DNA of 51,646 nt from Bacteroides timonensis (GCF_000513195.1 NZ_CBVI010000102.1:1-51646); one strand, 5' to 3'. Shown: positions 25,601 to 35,990, counted from the stretch's first letter. Translations and numbers: made by a program. The notes: a model not told the origin generated them from the sequence alone.

Positions 25601-27358
25601 ATGAAACAAAAGACATTACTACAAATATATCTGTTATCTATCATCTTGCTACATTGTTTTTGTGGATGCAAGGAGCAAGCCTATCCCGAAACCTTAGTAT
25701 TAATAGATTCCCTCTCCGGCACAAATCCGGACAGCGCAATGATCGCACTATCTGCGATAAGAGAAAAAATGGGAGCAGAAAACCGACATACACAAATGTA
25801 CTATCAATTGCTGTGCATCAAAGCTACAGACAAGGCATATATTCCCCACACCTCAGACAGCTGCATACTCCAGCTAATAGAGTATTACGAACAAAAGAAA
25901 GAAAAAAGACATCTGCCGGAAACCTACTACTATGCCGGTCGTGTCTATAGGGACTTAGGAGATGCACCACAGGCTTTGGATTACTATCAGAAAGCGCAAC
26001 ATGCTTCGCAAGACAGCAAGGACTATAAATTGATTAGCAGAATTTACAGTCAGATGGGGACATTATATGTATACCAAAGAGTATACGATGAAGCGTTATC
26101 CGTTTTCAAAAAGAGCCATTATTATGAGATCTTATCGAATGACACTATCGGGCAAATATATAGTTTGCGCGACATCGGGCGCGCATTTACAGGATGCAAC
26201 AAAGCCGACAGCGCCCTCTTCTATTATGAAAACGCATACCAACAGGCACAGAATAGGGGAAACGCTCACCTGACAGGTGTTATCTCCGGAGAACTCACCA
26301 GCCTTTATACGCAACTGGGAATGTACGCGGAAGCAGAAAAAGCGATACGCGCTTCCCTACAGGCAAAGAAGACAAAGAATTTAGCTCCCCGTTTCTCTAC
26401 AACAGCCGATTTATACTTTCAAACAGGTAATTTAGATTCCGCCGCTTACTATTATCGTAAGTTATTGGAATTCGACGATTATTACAGTAAGCAGGGAGGC
26501 TATGAAGGCTTAGGCAATATATGCAGACAAAGGCATCAATACAAAGAAGCCTTAGACTATATTGAACTGTATTTGGCATATACAGATTCTATAAAGAAGC
26601 GTACTGATACCGAAACCATACGTAAAATGCAATCATTGTACAATTATCAACTAAAAGAAAAAGAAAACAAAAAGCTCAAAGACATAAACACTAAACAAAA
26701 AGCGAAGGTAACGTTTCTAATATTCATCCTCATGCTATCCACAATAAGCATTTTTTCCTATTCTCAATATTCTAAACGAAAGAAAGAAAAAAAGAAAGAG
26801 CGGCAAAGGAGACTGGAAGAGGCAAAAGAAAGGCAATATAAAAAAAGCATCCAATTCATTGAGGAAAATGAAGAGCACATTCATAATCTGAAACTACAAC
26901 TACAAACGGCTAAATCAGAAAAGGACCAATTGCATCAAGAGTTAATTGAGGCACAAAAGGAGTTGTTTGAAAACACCAATAAACAAATAGAGGCAGAACA
27001 AAAAGAACAAGCCCTTTCAGAAGCAAGCCTAAAGCAGTCTGACATTTATATCTTCTTCCATCAAGCCGCTAAGAATAATACCAAAATAGGAACCACTGAT
27101 TGGACGGCTTTGCAAACAGCAGTAGACTATGCATACAAAGACTTCTCTAAACGACTTTGTGCACTTTACCCTCAAATAAGCAAGCAGGAACTACACATAT
27201 GCCTATTACTCAAGATTTCAATACCAGCCACCGGCATTGCCAACCTGACCATGCGTTCAAAACAGGCTGTGACTTCTTCCCGTAAGAAACTATACGAGAA
27301 GATTCACGGACGGCAAGGCAGTCCTGAGAAATGGGATCAATTCATACAAGCATTATAG
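25601..27358 (+). CDS. TPR lipoprotein regulator with transmembrane helix and HTH
   Basis: A 585-residue protein. The signal sequence ends in a lipobox-like CFCGC (about residue 24). Tetratricopeptide repeats follow from about 95 to 330 (YYYAGRVYRDLGDAPQALDY, QMGTLYVYQRVYDEAL). Then come one transmembrane helix (about 370-389), a long charged coiled coil (390-470) and a C-terminal LuxR-like HTH (about 527-568, ISKQELHICLLLKIS and LTMRSKQAVTSSRKKLYEKI). The design matches Bacteroides regulators that sense outside the cytoplasm and bind DNA inside, with no kinase. It stands alone 122 bp before the toxin-island genes on the same strand, so it may control them. Its signal is unknown. Confidence 0.82.
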   Translation: MKQKTLLQIYLLSIILLHCFCGCKEQAYPETLVLIDSLSGTNPDSAMIALSAIREKMGAENRHTQMYYQLLCIKATDKAYIPHTSDSCILQLIEYYEQKKEKRHLPETYYYAGRVYRDLGDAPQALDYYQKAQHASQDSKDYKLISRIYSQMGTLYVYQRVYDEALSVFKKSHYYEILSNDTIGQIYSLRDIGRAFTGCNKADSALFYYENAYQQAQNRGNAHLTGVISGELTSLYTQLGMYAEAEKAIRASLQAKKTKNLAPRFSTTADLYFQTGNLDSAAYYYRKLLEFDDYYSKQGGYEGLGNICRQRHQYKEALDYIELYLAYTDSIKKRTDTETIRKMQSLYNYQLKEKENKKLKDINTKQKAKVTFLIFILMLSTISIFSYSQYSKRKKEKKKERQRRLEEAKERQYKKSIQFIEENEEHIHNLKLQLQTAKSEKDQLHQELIEAQKELFENTNKQIEAEQKEQALSEASLKQSDIYIFFHQAAKNNTKIGTTDWTALQTAVDYAYKDFSKRLCALYPQISKQELHICLLLKISIPATGIANLTMRSKQAVTSSRKKLYEKIHGRQGSPEKWDQFIQAL

Positions 27359-27480
27359 GGGCAAAAGTGCCTCTATTCATGGCTGAAGAGCAAAACCGTA
27401 CTAAAACCGTACAAGAAGTTTAAACCATCTTCACCGTTTCAGCCTATATTCGTGACCAAAATCATTAAACAACAAAAATT

Positions 27481-27861
27481 ATGAATAGAGAGTTGATCAC
27501 ATTGGCATGTATCGTTATGTCATTCGTTTCTTTTGCAGGAAATAAAGGAAATTGGAACTTACAGGAACAAAAAGACATTAAGGTAATAGAAAGAAGTTTA
27601 GGGGAGGACTTGCGTTCAATTCCATATCTCCCAAGCCTTTCTCATGATGGTAACACTATCTATATTTATTCAGATGTTTGTTTTGAAGATTTGCAAGTCA
27701 CCATACTTGATGAATCAAGAGAGATTACCTATTCAGACATCATAAACGTGTTCGAAAATCAATATTATTCCTTTCTGTTTAGCCCTACAAAGAAAGGTAC
27801 ATACACTATTGAGTTGACAAACAGCGAGCACTCATTTTGGGGAGAATTCATACTTTATTAA
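27481..27861 (+). CDS. DUF3244-like small secreted protein
   Basis: A 126-residue protein with a signal peptide (1-19, ending SFA). The mature part is about 105 residues with alternating beta strands and an Ig-like pattern: NTIYIYSDVCFEDLQVTILD, FENQYYSFLFSP, KGTYTIELTNSEHSFWGEF. This matches the DUF3244 type of Bacteroides exported proteins, whose function is unknown. It is followed 17 bp later by the YD-repeat/T9SS protein and then the RHS gene, so it probably belongs to the same transcription unit. The family assignment rests on recognition of the pattern. Confidence 0.7.
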   Translation: MNRELITLACIVMSFVSFAGNKGNWNLQEQKDIKVIERSLGEDLRSIPYLPSLSHDGNTIYIYSDVCFEDLQVTILDESREITYSDIINVFENQYYSFLFSPTKKGTYTIELTNSEHSFWGEFILY

Positions 27862-27878
27862 TTTCAATAATATCCTAT

Positions 27879-28301
27879 ATGAAGAAATTGCTATGTATCG
27901 CACTTGTGTGTTGCGTTGGAACTTATGTACATGCGCAAAACAAAATCAAGTATACTTATGACAATGCCGGGAACCGTATAAAAAAGGAAATAGTCTTATC
28001 ATCCACAAGAAGTATACTTTCGGAAGAGGATGAACAAGCACCCTATATCGAAGAAATGCTGAATCATGAAATAAAAATCTATCCTAATCCGACAAAAGGG
28101 ATTCTAAATATCAAGATTGCAGGACAAAACAAGGTTAACGGACAAATTAGTATTTATAATATTGTTGGGAAACTAATTGAGAAAACGGAATTGTCTGATA
28201 GTAATCAAACTTTTGATCTCAGTGCACAACCCAATGGCATTTATATCATGCAAATTAAGATTGAAGATAAAGTATCTAGTTGGAAAATTATAAAAGAATA
28301 A
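27879..28301 (+). CDS. Small secreted protein with one YD repeat and a T9SS type A sorting domain
   Basis: A 140-residue protein. The start at 27879 gives a clean signal peptide (to Ala19). Right after it is a single YD/RHS-type motif, KYTYDNAGNRIKKE (residues ~23-36). The last ~73 residues look like a type A sorting domain: IYPNPTKGILNI, then ISIYNIVGKLIEK, NGIYIMQIKI and a basic end WKIIKE. Such domains direct proteins through the type IX secretion system in other Bacteroidota, a system not obvious in many Bacteroides. It ends 12 bp before the RHS gene start. It could be an accessory or a degenerate RHS protein; the reading frame is intact. Confidence 0.75.
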   Translation: MKKLLCIALVCCVGTYVHAQNKIKYTYDNAGNRIKKEIVLSSTRSILSEEDEQAPYIEEMLNHEIKIYPNPTKGILNIKIAGQNKVNGQISIYNIVGKLIEKTELSDSNQTFDLSAQPNGIYIMQIKIEDKVSSWKIIKE

Positions 28302-28313
28302 CAATAAGACGAT

Positions 28314-31300
28314 ATGGACAAAATTAAACTCAAAATAGCCATTATCTTGGCTACAATATTCTTCTCCGGCAATACCGCTGCCCAAACCACTATGAAAGAG
28401 CTTATCGGGCTCCCCATTGACAGTGTAGGCTTTAGTATAACAATGGATAGTACCGATATTAGGAACATTCCTGAAACACCTAAATTACGACAAGCGACAA
28501 CCAGAATAGCAGGAAGTGAACTTCACCCACACATTCCGACCTCTTATTCTATTGATAAAACTAAGGATGTAGGTGAAATGCCATGTAACTCTACCGTTTC
28601 GCCTACAGGCGCAATGACCATCAACGTACCCATAGAAGCATACCAAAGCCCTGATGGCTTCACACCGCAAATTTCATTAACTTATAATAGTTTATCCGGT
28701 AATGGTCCATTAGGCTGGGGGTGGAATATTGCCGGAACATCTGTCATATCCAAAGGGAATAAGTTGATGTATTATGACAACCAAACAAGCGGAACAAATA
28801 TCGGGAACTACCTTACTACAGTATTCTATATTGACGGGCAAAGGCTGATTCTAACCGGCTTATCAGGTATGCAACTGGTATATCAGACGGAACAAGGTAA
28901 CATCAAGGCATATGGCAAGTTCGCAGGAACAGCAGACATTGCCAGTTTTGAAGTAGTTTTCCCTGACGGAAGACGGGCAATATACAGTATCTACGACCAA
29001 ATAAACTACCATATATCACAAATGACTGATAAATCGGGAGCAGTAATCAATTACACCTATACTAAAATCGGCAATCACTACAGAATAGAAAAAATAACTT
29101 ATGGTAAGAGCAAACAAGCGTGGATATCATTCCTGTATACTTCACGCCCATCCGAAACACAAAGGATATTTAATGCCGGAAAAGAAATCACTTACGATTA
29201 TCAGCTCTCATCTATCACCACCAACCTATACGGTTCTGCAATAAGAACATACTCATTAACATACACAGCGAGCGGATATGTGTCACTCATTTCGCAAATA
29301 TCCTGCACCGCATCCGGCAAATCTTTAAATCCCCTGAAATTTTACTACGGAGACAACAAGCAAGTCAAATCTTTCGACAAAAGAGAGACCCAGTTAATGC
29401 ACTGGTATAATTTCGAGGAAGCAAATCAAGTACGCACCACTAAAGGCAAATTTGATTATGGCACGGAAAATGACGGTATCATCATGTTGCCTAACAAAGC
29501 TTCTTATGTAGAATATTACAGAAAATCCGGTACATTTCATCATTCACGCAATTATTTTGAAAACCAATATACGGGAGACGAAACTATCATCGTAGCTACC
29601 GGACTTAGCGGTGACCTTGCCATGTATAATCCTGAATTGAAAACAGAAGCAGGCTTTGTCGATATATTCTGCATGGATTTAGATAAGTTTGATGGAGAAG
29701 AAATCGTGAAAGTCAATAACTACGTCTCAGGCGATGCGGACAAGATCGATTTTCACGTATATACAAGCAATCCATATTCCGGAATAGCTAAAAAATATAC
29801 ACGCTCCTACAGTTTCAACACCCTATTAGACCATAGAGGAACCAAGAGTATCAATCCTAAATATTACTTTACAGGAGACTTTAACGGAGATGGAAAGATG
29901 GAGGTGTTGGTCGTCTCAGCATACAATGCAATGGACAAAGGGGCACCAAGCAAATGCTATATAATAGACTTAGAGAACAATAAAATATTATATGAAGGCA
30001 GTCCTTTTTCATTTTGGCTGGCATTCCCTGCTTATCAAGACAAAAACATAAGCGGTGAAGAAGCATACGCTCGTTCCAATAAATTATATACCATAGACTA
30101 TGATGGAGATGGAAAAACAGATTTATGCTTAATAAATGACAGTGGAACTACTATCTTTTCATTCTACGGTACAGGCTCAGATATCAGTAGTTGCAGTGCC
30201 ATTACGACTGACAGTCAACTGAACAATTCGATGCTACGCGACAGGGAACTCTTATTGGGTGAATTTAACGGAGATGGTAAATCTGATTTCATCCTTTCGC
30301 CATTGAAAAACAACGGTTCAACCTGGAGCATCTTTTCCTCAAGAGGCAATGGGCTCTGGGACAGAAAGGATATTTCTATCACATCAAAAATTGAAACATC
30401 TAAATTCATACTGCAAGATATGAATTTAGACGGGCAAACGGATTTAGTCGAAACATACGGTAGTTCCAGCAATGTATCACTGGTAACGTATTTTATCTCG
30501 AATCAAACTTTTAAAGGCTCAAACAGCACAACTGTACCCAAAGAGACAGTTTTAATTCCGACAAATATACAAAGCCGTAATTATTACAGCAATCTTATCA
30601 GTTTAAGGACAGGTGGCATCGCATCCAGATTATCTTATAGGAACGATGATTCCAAAAATAGATTATTGACAGGATTCATCAATAGTTACGGCGTTATAAC
30701 TAAAGCCGGTTATCAACAACTGAACGATGAAACCACCCCTCTATACACTCCCGGGGCAGGCGCAGAGTTTCCTTATCAAAATTTTCAAGGAGGATTAACA
30801 GTGTGCTCAAAGCTGGTGGCTTATAACAATGGAACTTTACTACACGACCTTAACTATTCATACACTAATGCAATTATTCACAAACAAGGGCTTGGCTTCA
30901 AAGGATTTGAAGAAATACATATTTATGATAATGTTACCGGCAAGTATAGTTCGCAAACATTTGACCCTCTTCGTTTTTCTGTCCTGATAGAAGATGATTC
31001 TGACGGATTATCAAATAAATACACATATAGTATTTCTACTGCATCAAACAAAATCACAAATATATTACTTACACAGAAAACGACAACCGACAAGTCCAGA
31101 GACCTGTCAACAACAGGGCAATACAAATATGATACATACGGCAATATTACTCAAGAAATAATCAATTATGGCAATGGACTTTCCGCAACAAAGAATAACA
31201 CCTACCAAAATATTACAAATGATTCTATATATATATTAGGACTGCCACTTACTGAACAAACAATAACCACACGCAACGGAGGAACATATGCGGGTCGTAC

Positions 31301-34300
31301 AGTAATAATGTATAATACCCGATATTTCCCTATTTCAAAGATGTATTATGCAGCAAATATAAATAAGATAAAAGAAGAAAGATTTGAGTATAATACAGCT
31401 AATCAATTGATAAGGACCAGAACCAAATACTACTCTTCTCCCAATGAACAAATTGTCGGGTATGAATATAACCCAAATGGGGAACTTAGCGGTAAAACTA
31501 ACCCGCTCGGCTTAAAAGAGACATATAGTTATAATTATAGAGGATTATTAAGCGCAATTCAAAATCACAAAAAACAAAAGACTACTTTTGCCTACGACCC
31601 GTGGGGCAGGAGAATAAAAACGACCTATGCTGACGGAACCATTGCAACCAGTACAGCTGTTTGGACTTCCTCTCCCGAAAATGCTTTATTGGTTATCAAT
31701 GAGAGTACCACCGGACAACCAGACACGCAAACATATTTGGACGCTCTTAACCGTGAAGTCAGAGCCGGAGAGAAATGCTTAGACGGACAATACCTGTATG
31801 TAGACACCCAATATGACAACAAAGGACGGATATCCAAGACTTCATATCCTTGTAAAGGGACTCCGAATTTATGGCAAACCTATAGTTACGATAATTATGA
31901 CAGAATCACTAAGATAACTTACAACACAGCCAAACAAGACACTTATTCTTACAGTGGCCTGACAACAACAAGTGTAATCAATGGCATATCGACCCAAAGG
32001 ACATACAATGCAATGGGAGACTTGACAAAAGTTGAGGATGCAAGTGGTTCCGTTACCTATAACTATCGTCCTGACGGGCAATTATCTTCAATTGTCGCTC
32101 CGGGCAATGTCACCACCTCTTTTGGTTACGACACATACGGGCGACAAAACAAGCTGACAGACCCCAGTGCAGGAAGTACCACATTCGCTTATGATGCGGC
32201 AGGTAATGTCAGTACCAAGACTGACGCCAATAGCAAAGTCACCCGCATGACATACGATACATACAACCGTTTGACAAAACTTGAATATGTGGGTGAACTG
32301 ACTACCAACTATACTTATAATGCAGATGGCATGATTGTATCCGAACAGAGCAATAATGGAACATCCAAGACTTATACATATGATGATCTATTCCGCTTAT
32401 CTGTGGAAAAAGAGGCAATAGTCGATGGGAAGTGGTTACAGAAGAGTTATCTTTATAACAACGGCAATGTTTCCTCTATAAACTATCTGTCACAATCCGG
32501 CAATATCACAACAGAGCATTTCAAATATACGAATGGGAATCTATTCGAAATCAAACTCAACGATTCTATCTCTATTTGGAAACTGACCGGAGAAAACAGT
32601 CAAGGACTACCGACCGCTTATACCACGGGAACATTAAGCCGTACTCAAACGTATGACACTGATGGAAGGGTAACATCTATCATCGCTAAAAAAAATACGA
32701 CTTTCATACAAAACTTCGGATGCAGTTTTATTGCAACGACCGGCAATTTGGACTGGAGGTCGGATGCAAAACGAAACTTGAAAGAAAATTTCGGATATGA
32801 CAACCTAAATCGTCTGACAGCCTTTGCCAATCAGGCGGTAACTTATGACATCAAAGGAAATATCACGAATTCAAGTGGTATAGGCAAGTTTGAATATAGT
32901 GCAAGCAAGCCCTATGCAATTGAAACAGTAACTCCTTCAGGCAACGCCATACCCTTGCGTAACCAGACGATAGCATACAATGCTATGCTACGCCCTGCAT
33001 CCATTACAGAAAATGGATATACGGCTACGTTCACCTACAATGGAGATGCTGATCGCGTCAAGATGTTATTAAAGCAAGGTACTGCTGAAAAATTGACCCG
33101 ATATTATGTAGGGAACAAATATGAACTGGACAAAACTGCTAACAATACTAAAGAAAAACTTTATGTAGGTGGTGACGCATATTCCGCCCAGGCTGTTTTA
33201 GTAAAAAATGGCAGCGGAGCATGGAATATTTATTATCTTTGTCGCGACTATCTGGGCAGTATTACACAAATCACAGATGCTTCCGGTAATATTGTACAGG
33301 AATTGAGTTATGACGCTTGGGGGAAACTTCGCAATCCGGCCACACATACCCTTTATGCAGCAGGTAGCGAACCGGAACTTTTTTTAGGCAGAGGATATAC
33401 CGGGCACGAGCATCTTGCGGTCTTTGGTTTGATTAATATGAATGCCCGACTATACGACCCGGCATTAGGACGTTTCCTAAGCCCTGACCCTTATGTACAG
33501 AACCCGGATTTCAGTCAGAATTTCAATCGTTACAGCTATTGTTTAAATAATCCGCTAATATATGTAGACCAAAATGGTGAATGGTTCCTTATAGATGATT
33601 TAATCGCTGCTGCTATCGGTGGTATATTCAATGTAATAGTTAATGCCGTACAAGGTAATATACATAGTGTAGGACAAGGATTCGCCCTCTTTGGGACAGG
33701 AGCGGCTTCTGGATTTGTAACCATCTATGCAGGACCAATTGCCGGAGCGGCGGTATTAGGAGCAACAAATAGCATTGTCAATCAAGGATTCAACAATGGT
33801 TGGGGTAACATAGATTGGATGCAGGTTGGCAGTTCAGGTATAATGGGAGGAGCAACTTCTTATCTAGGGGGAAATTTAGGTAGCTATTTAGCGAAACCAA
33901 TTAGCAAATTAACAGAAGGTATTGCGAGTCCTATACTAAAAGAGGTTTTGACACAAGGAACATTAAACTCTGCTACAGGTTTTGGTTTAGGTACGGCTAT
34001 GGCCTTAGGTTCAGGTGCTGATCTTGGAGAAGCATTAAAGCAAGGAGGCCAAAGTGCTGCATTAGGATTAATGTCTGGCATAATGAATGGCACTGCCAAA
34101 GGATACCAAACTGCCAGACAAAATAAAATTAGTCCTTGGAATGGAGAACCTACCGAAGGGCATCATTCAGATCCTAAATTCATGGGTGGAGATCCTAAAC
34201 AGGATTTAACTCCTATGAGCAAATCTCGTCATAAACAATTACATAAAGATATGAACGATTATCTAAAAGAACAGAAAGACATGAATGGGAATCATATGCG

Positions 34301-34466
34301 CCCCCAAAGAGGGAATTCAGGAAAAGACATACAAAGAAATTTCGATAGACAACAACGGATTGATGCTTTAAAAGGTTTTTACAACAAACATCCATTGAAA
34401 TATTGGGATCCGAAATTCGATTTTTACAGAAATAATAAAATGATGAAGCAATGGAGACCGTGGTAG
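28314..34466 (+). CDS. RHS/YD-repeat polymorphic toxin with GHH-type nuclease C-terminus
   Basis: A 2050-residue exported protein (signal ~1-23). In order: SpvB-like domain (~95-160), FG-GAP/VCBS-type repeats with DFNGDGK or similar (near 522, 594, 650, 703), YD repeats (~1025-1560), and the RHS core (~1640-1757, DYLGSITQITDASGN, ARLYDPALGRFLSPDP), ending NPLIYVDQNGEW. The variable C-terminus (1758-2050) has a Gly/Ala-rich hydrophobic stretch, then EGHHSDPKFMGG (GHH at 1949-1951) and KSRHKQLH, typical of HNH/EndoVII-fold nuclease toxins of the GHH group. There is no PAAR, VgrG or other type VI part nearby, so export is Sec-based. The next gene overlaps its end by 16 bp, as toxin and immunity genes often do. 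Confidence 0.9.
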   Translation: MDKIKLKIAIILATIFFSGNTAAQTTMKELIGLPIDSVGFSITMDSTDIRNIPETPKLRQATTRIAGSELHPHIPTSYSIDKTKDVGEMPCNSTVSPTGAMTINVPIEAYQSPDGFTPQISLTYNSLSGNGPLGWGWNIAGTSVISKGNKLMYYDNQTSGTNIGNYLTTVFYIDGQRLILTGLSGMQLVYQTEQGNIKAYGKFAGTADIASFEVVFPDGRRAIYSIYDQINYHISQMTDKSGAVINYTYTKIGNHYRIEKITYGKSKQAWISFLYTSRPSETQRIFNAGKEITYDYQLSSITTNLYGSAIRTYSLTYTASGYVSLISQISCTASGKSLNPLKFYYGDNKQVKSFDKRETQLMHWYNFEEANQVRTTKGKFDYGTENDGIIMLPNKASYVEYYRKSGTFHHSRNYFENQYTGDETIIVATGLSGDLAMYNPELKTEAGFVDIFCMDLDKFDGEEIVKVNNYVSGDADKIDFHVYTSNPYSGIAKKYTRSYSFNTLLDHRGTKSINPKYYFTGDFNGDGKMEVLVVSAYNAMDKGAPSKCYIIDLENNKILYEGSPFSFWLAFPAYQDKNISGEEAYARSNKLYTIDYDGDGKTDLCLINDSGTTIFSFYGTGSDISSCSAITTDSQLNNSMLRDRELLLGEFNGDGKSDFILSPLKNNGSTWSIFSSRGNGLWDRKDISITSKIETSKFILQDMNLDGQTDLVETYGSSSNVSLVTYFISNQTFKGSNSTTVPKETVLIPTNIQSRNYYSNLISLRTGGIASRLSYRNDDSKNRLLTGFINSYGVITKAGYQQLNDETTPLYTPGAGAEFPYQNFQGGLTVCSKLVAYNNGTLLHDLNYSYTNAIIHKQGLGFKGFEEIHIYDNVTGKYSSQTFDPLRFSVLIEDDSDGLSNKYTYSISTASNKITNILLTQKTTTDKSRDLSTTGQYKYDTYGNITQEIINYGNGLSATKNNTYQNITNDSIYILGLPLTEQTITTRNGGTYAGRTVIMYNTRYFPISKMYYAANINKIKEERFEYNTANQLIRTRTKYYSSPNEQIVGYEYNPNGELSGKTNPLGLKETYSYNYRGLLSAIQNHKKQKTTFAYDPWGRRIKTTYADGTIATSTAVWTSSPENALLVINESTTGQPDTQTYLDALNREVRAGEKCLDGQYLYVDTQYDNKGRISKTSYPCKGTPNLWQTYSYDNYDRITKITYNTAKQDTYSYSGLTTTSVINGISTQRTYNAMGDLTKVEDASGSVTYNYRPDGQLSSIVAPGNVTTSFGYDTYGRQNKLTDPSAGSTTFAYDAAGNVSTKTDANSKVTRMTYDTYNRLTKLEYVGELTTNYTYNADGMIVSEQSNNGTSKTYTYDDLFRLSVEKEAIVDGKWLQKSYLYNNGNVSSINYLSQSGNITTEHFKYTNGNLFEIKLNDSISIWKLTGENSQGLPTAYTTGTLSRTQTYDTDGRVTSIIAKKNTTFIQNFGCSFIATTGNLDWRSDAKRNLKENFGYDNLNRLTAFANQAVTYDIKGNITNSSGIGKFEYSASKPYAIETVTPSGNAIPLRNQTIAYNAMLRPASITENGYTATFTYNGDADRVKMLLKQGTAEKLTRYYVGNKYELDKTANNTKEKLYVGGDAYSAQAVLVKNGSGAWNIYYLCRDYLGSITQITDASGNIVQELSYDAWGKLRNPATHTLYAAGSEPELFLGRGYTGHEHLAVFGLINMNARLYDPALGRFLSPDPYVQNPDFSQNFNRYSYCLNNPLIYVDQNGEWFLIDDLIAAAIGGIFNVIVNAVQGNIHSVGQGFALFGTGAASGFVTIYAGPIAGAAVLGATNSIVNQGFNNGWGNIDWMQVGSSGIMGGATSYLGGNLGSYLAKPISKLTEGIASPILKEVLTQGTLNSATGFGLGTAMALGSGADLGEALKQGGQSAALGLMSGIMNGTAKGYQTARQNKISPWNGEPTEGHHSDPKFMGGDPKQDLTPMSKSRHKQLHKDMNDYLKEQKDMNGNHMRPQRGNSGKDIQRNFDRQQRIDALKGFYNKHPLKYWDPKFDFYRNNKMMKQWRPW

Positions 34467-35479
34467 CTAAAATAATATCTGTACCAGATACAGAATATAT
34501 GTATGATAATGAAAACAGACCGGGCATATGCCCGGTCTGCCATAATACATTAGAAAAGATACCTGATATTCATTATAAAGTCGCTAAAAAGAGAGCTGAT
34601 ATATTGCTCACGTACGACGGCTATTATATTGTTACAGAGAAATTCAAAGAGTTTTGCAAAGAAAACAAATACTCCAATATTACTTTTACAAAACTTGCAG
34701 ATTCTGCCGGGTACTACTTTTTCATGCCACATGAAATTTACAAATTAGACTACATACACCGGAAGACTAGATTTTTAAATAAAAGAGAATGCTGTGGCAG
34801 CTATGATGAAATCATTGGAGCAACCCCCGCATACAAACTATTAAGCTTTTCTACCCAATCTGATGATTTTATCAATCGTTCGGAATACTTTTTTGGTACT
34901 AAAGGATGTAAGGAGCCTCTCATTATTATAGGAATAAAAACGCAACAAAAGATGAAAGCATCTGGTTTAAAAGGTATAAGTTATAATAACGTATATTCTA
35001 TTGAAATTACCTATGGAAAGCCCAAACCCATAGATGAAGTGACCTTGCAAGATATGCAGGAAAATCCAATCTGGGTATTCGCATTAGATGAAGAAGACTC
35101 TGAGGAGATAGATGAGACCTGGCAAAAGCCAATATTAAATTACGACAACGTAACACACGAATTAGTCGAAGCGTATATCCTGATGAAAAGTACAGACGGG
35201 CAGTATGACATATCAGCAAATCTGGATATAAAAAAAGAAACGCTAGATGATGTCACTTACTGGGAGCCGGAACAGGAATGTTGGATTCCGATAGACAACA
35301 TCAAGAATTACAAAGGATTGAAATTCATTGCTATTCCCAAAATCGAGAAAGAATCCGATGTTATCTTCGAATTTGACGATACGAGAAATACATTTTGTTC
35401 CATAAAAAGTCGGGGACAGTCAAAAGCCGAGAAAAGGAATCTGTTTTCTTTCTTTTCATCACTGTTTAGAAAAGAATAA
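34451..35479 (+). CDS. Probable immunity protein for the RHS toxin
   Basis: A 342-residue cytoplasmic protein (no signal peptide) whose start lies inside the last codons of the RHS gene (16-bp overlap), the usual place for the cognate immunity gene. The N-terminal ~180 residues are specific to this copy, with ICPVCHNTLE (Cys27 and Cys30) and ADILLTYDGYYIV. The C-terminal ~160 residues (from NNVYSIEITYG) are nearly the same as the separate protein at 37226 and are rich in Asp and Glu (FALDEEDSEEIDETW), which would suit binding to a basic nuclease. Two-part structure and position support an immunity role; I do not recognise a named Imm family with certainty. Confidence 0.7.
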   Translation: METVVAKIISVPDTEYMYDNENRPGICPVCHNTLEKIPDIHYKVAKKRADILLTYDGYYIVTEKFKEFCKENKYSNITFTKLADSAGYYFFMPHEIYKLDYIHRKTRFLNKRECCGSYDEIIGATPAYKLLSFSTQSDDFINRSEYFFGTKGCKEPLIIIGIKTQQKMKASGLKGISYNNVYSIEITYGKPKPIDEVTLQDMQENPIWVFALDEEDSEEIDETWQKPILNYDNVTHELVEAYILMKSTDGQYDISANLDIKKETLDDVTYWEPEQECWIPIDNIKNYKGLKFIAIPKIEKESDVIFEFDDTRNTFCSIKSRGQSKAEKRNLFSFFSSLFRKE

Positions 35480-35520
35480 TTCAGAATTGTATAGCATGAT
35501 GAGAATAGAGAACAAACAAA
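34985..35520 (+). repeat. Direct repeat, copy A (536 bp)
   Basis: Matches 37259-37794 at a constant offset of 2274 bp with scattered substitutions and no indels. It spans the C-terminal domain of the immunity gene, its stop codon, the short gap and the first codons of the next gene. Confidence 0.9.
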
Positions 35521-35990
35521 TAGAAGTAGTGGATTTAGATTTTCTTAAAAGAGAACCTAATGCAATCATTGATACCCGGAACTATGACTTGTATTCAAGT
35601 TTGTCGATTAAACAATCCATTATTGATACGCTCGACCTATCAGCCTTTCACTTTTATTCAGAAGTAATCATTCATGATTGCGTCATTCGGGAGGTCAAGC
35701 TTTCCTACTGTTGGTTCATAGATGGACTAGAGTTTATGAATAATATAATCACGCAAGGAACAACATTCGAAGCCGGAGGACATAACAAAAAAAAATATAT
35801 AATGAAAGAGAATATATTCCACGGCTTTCTGAATTTCTTCGACTGCCAATTCGAGGATACGATTCATTTCTCTAACAACATACTATTGGAAGGATGCAAC
35901 CTGTTAGGGAATAAAGGGGAGGGATATGAAACCATATTTGATAATGGAATTATTCAGGATGGAAATATAGGAAGGCTCGATTTGGAATAA
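35496..35990 (+). CDS. Hypothetical beta-helix-like protein, possible immunity protein
   Basis: A 164-residue protein without signal peptide. The ATG at 35496 is chosen; the frame opens further upstream only with TTG. The sequence has runs of short strands with repeating aromatic/hydrophobic positions (LSAFHFYSEVIIHDCVIREV, FHGFLNFFDCQFEDTIHFSN), the look of pentapeptide-type or right-handed beta-helix proteins. It follows the first immunity gene by 16 bp on the same strand, and its first codons are copied in the downstream repeat. An orphan immunity role is inferred from position. No family is firmly recognised. Confidence 0.6.
   Translation: MMRIENKQIEVVDLDFLKREPNAIIDTRNYDLYSSLSIKQSIIDTLDLSAFHFYSEVIIHDCVIREVKLSYCWFIDGLEFMNNIITQGTTFEAGGHNKKKYIMKENIFHGFLNFFDCQFEDTIHFSNNILLEGCNLLGNKGEGYETIFDNGIIQDGNIGRLDLE

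Noticed and set aside
27355..27376. Terminator after the TPR-HTH regulator
   Set aside because: An 8-bp stem with a G-U pair exists but there is no T-tract and it overlaps the stop codon; too weak to call.
28314..34466. Type VI secretion effector
   Set aside because: The RHS protein has a signal peptide and there is no PAAR, VgrG, Hcp or sheath gene nearby.
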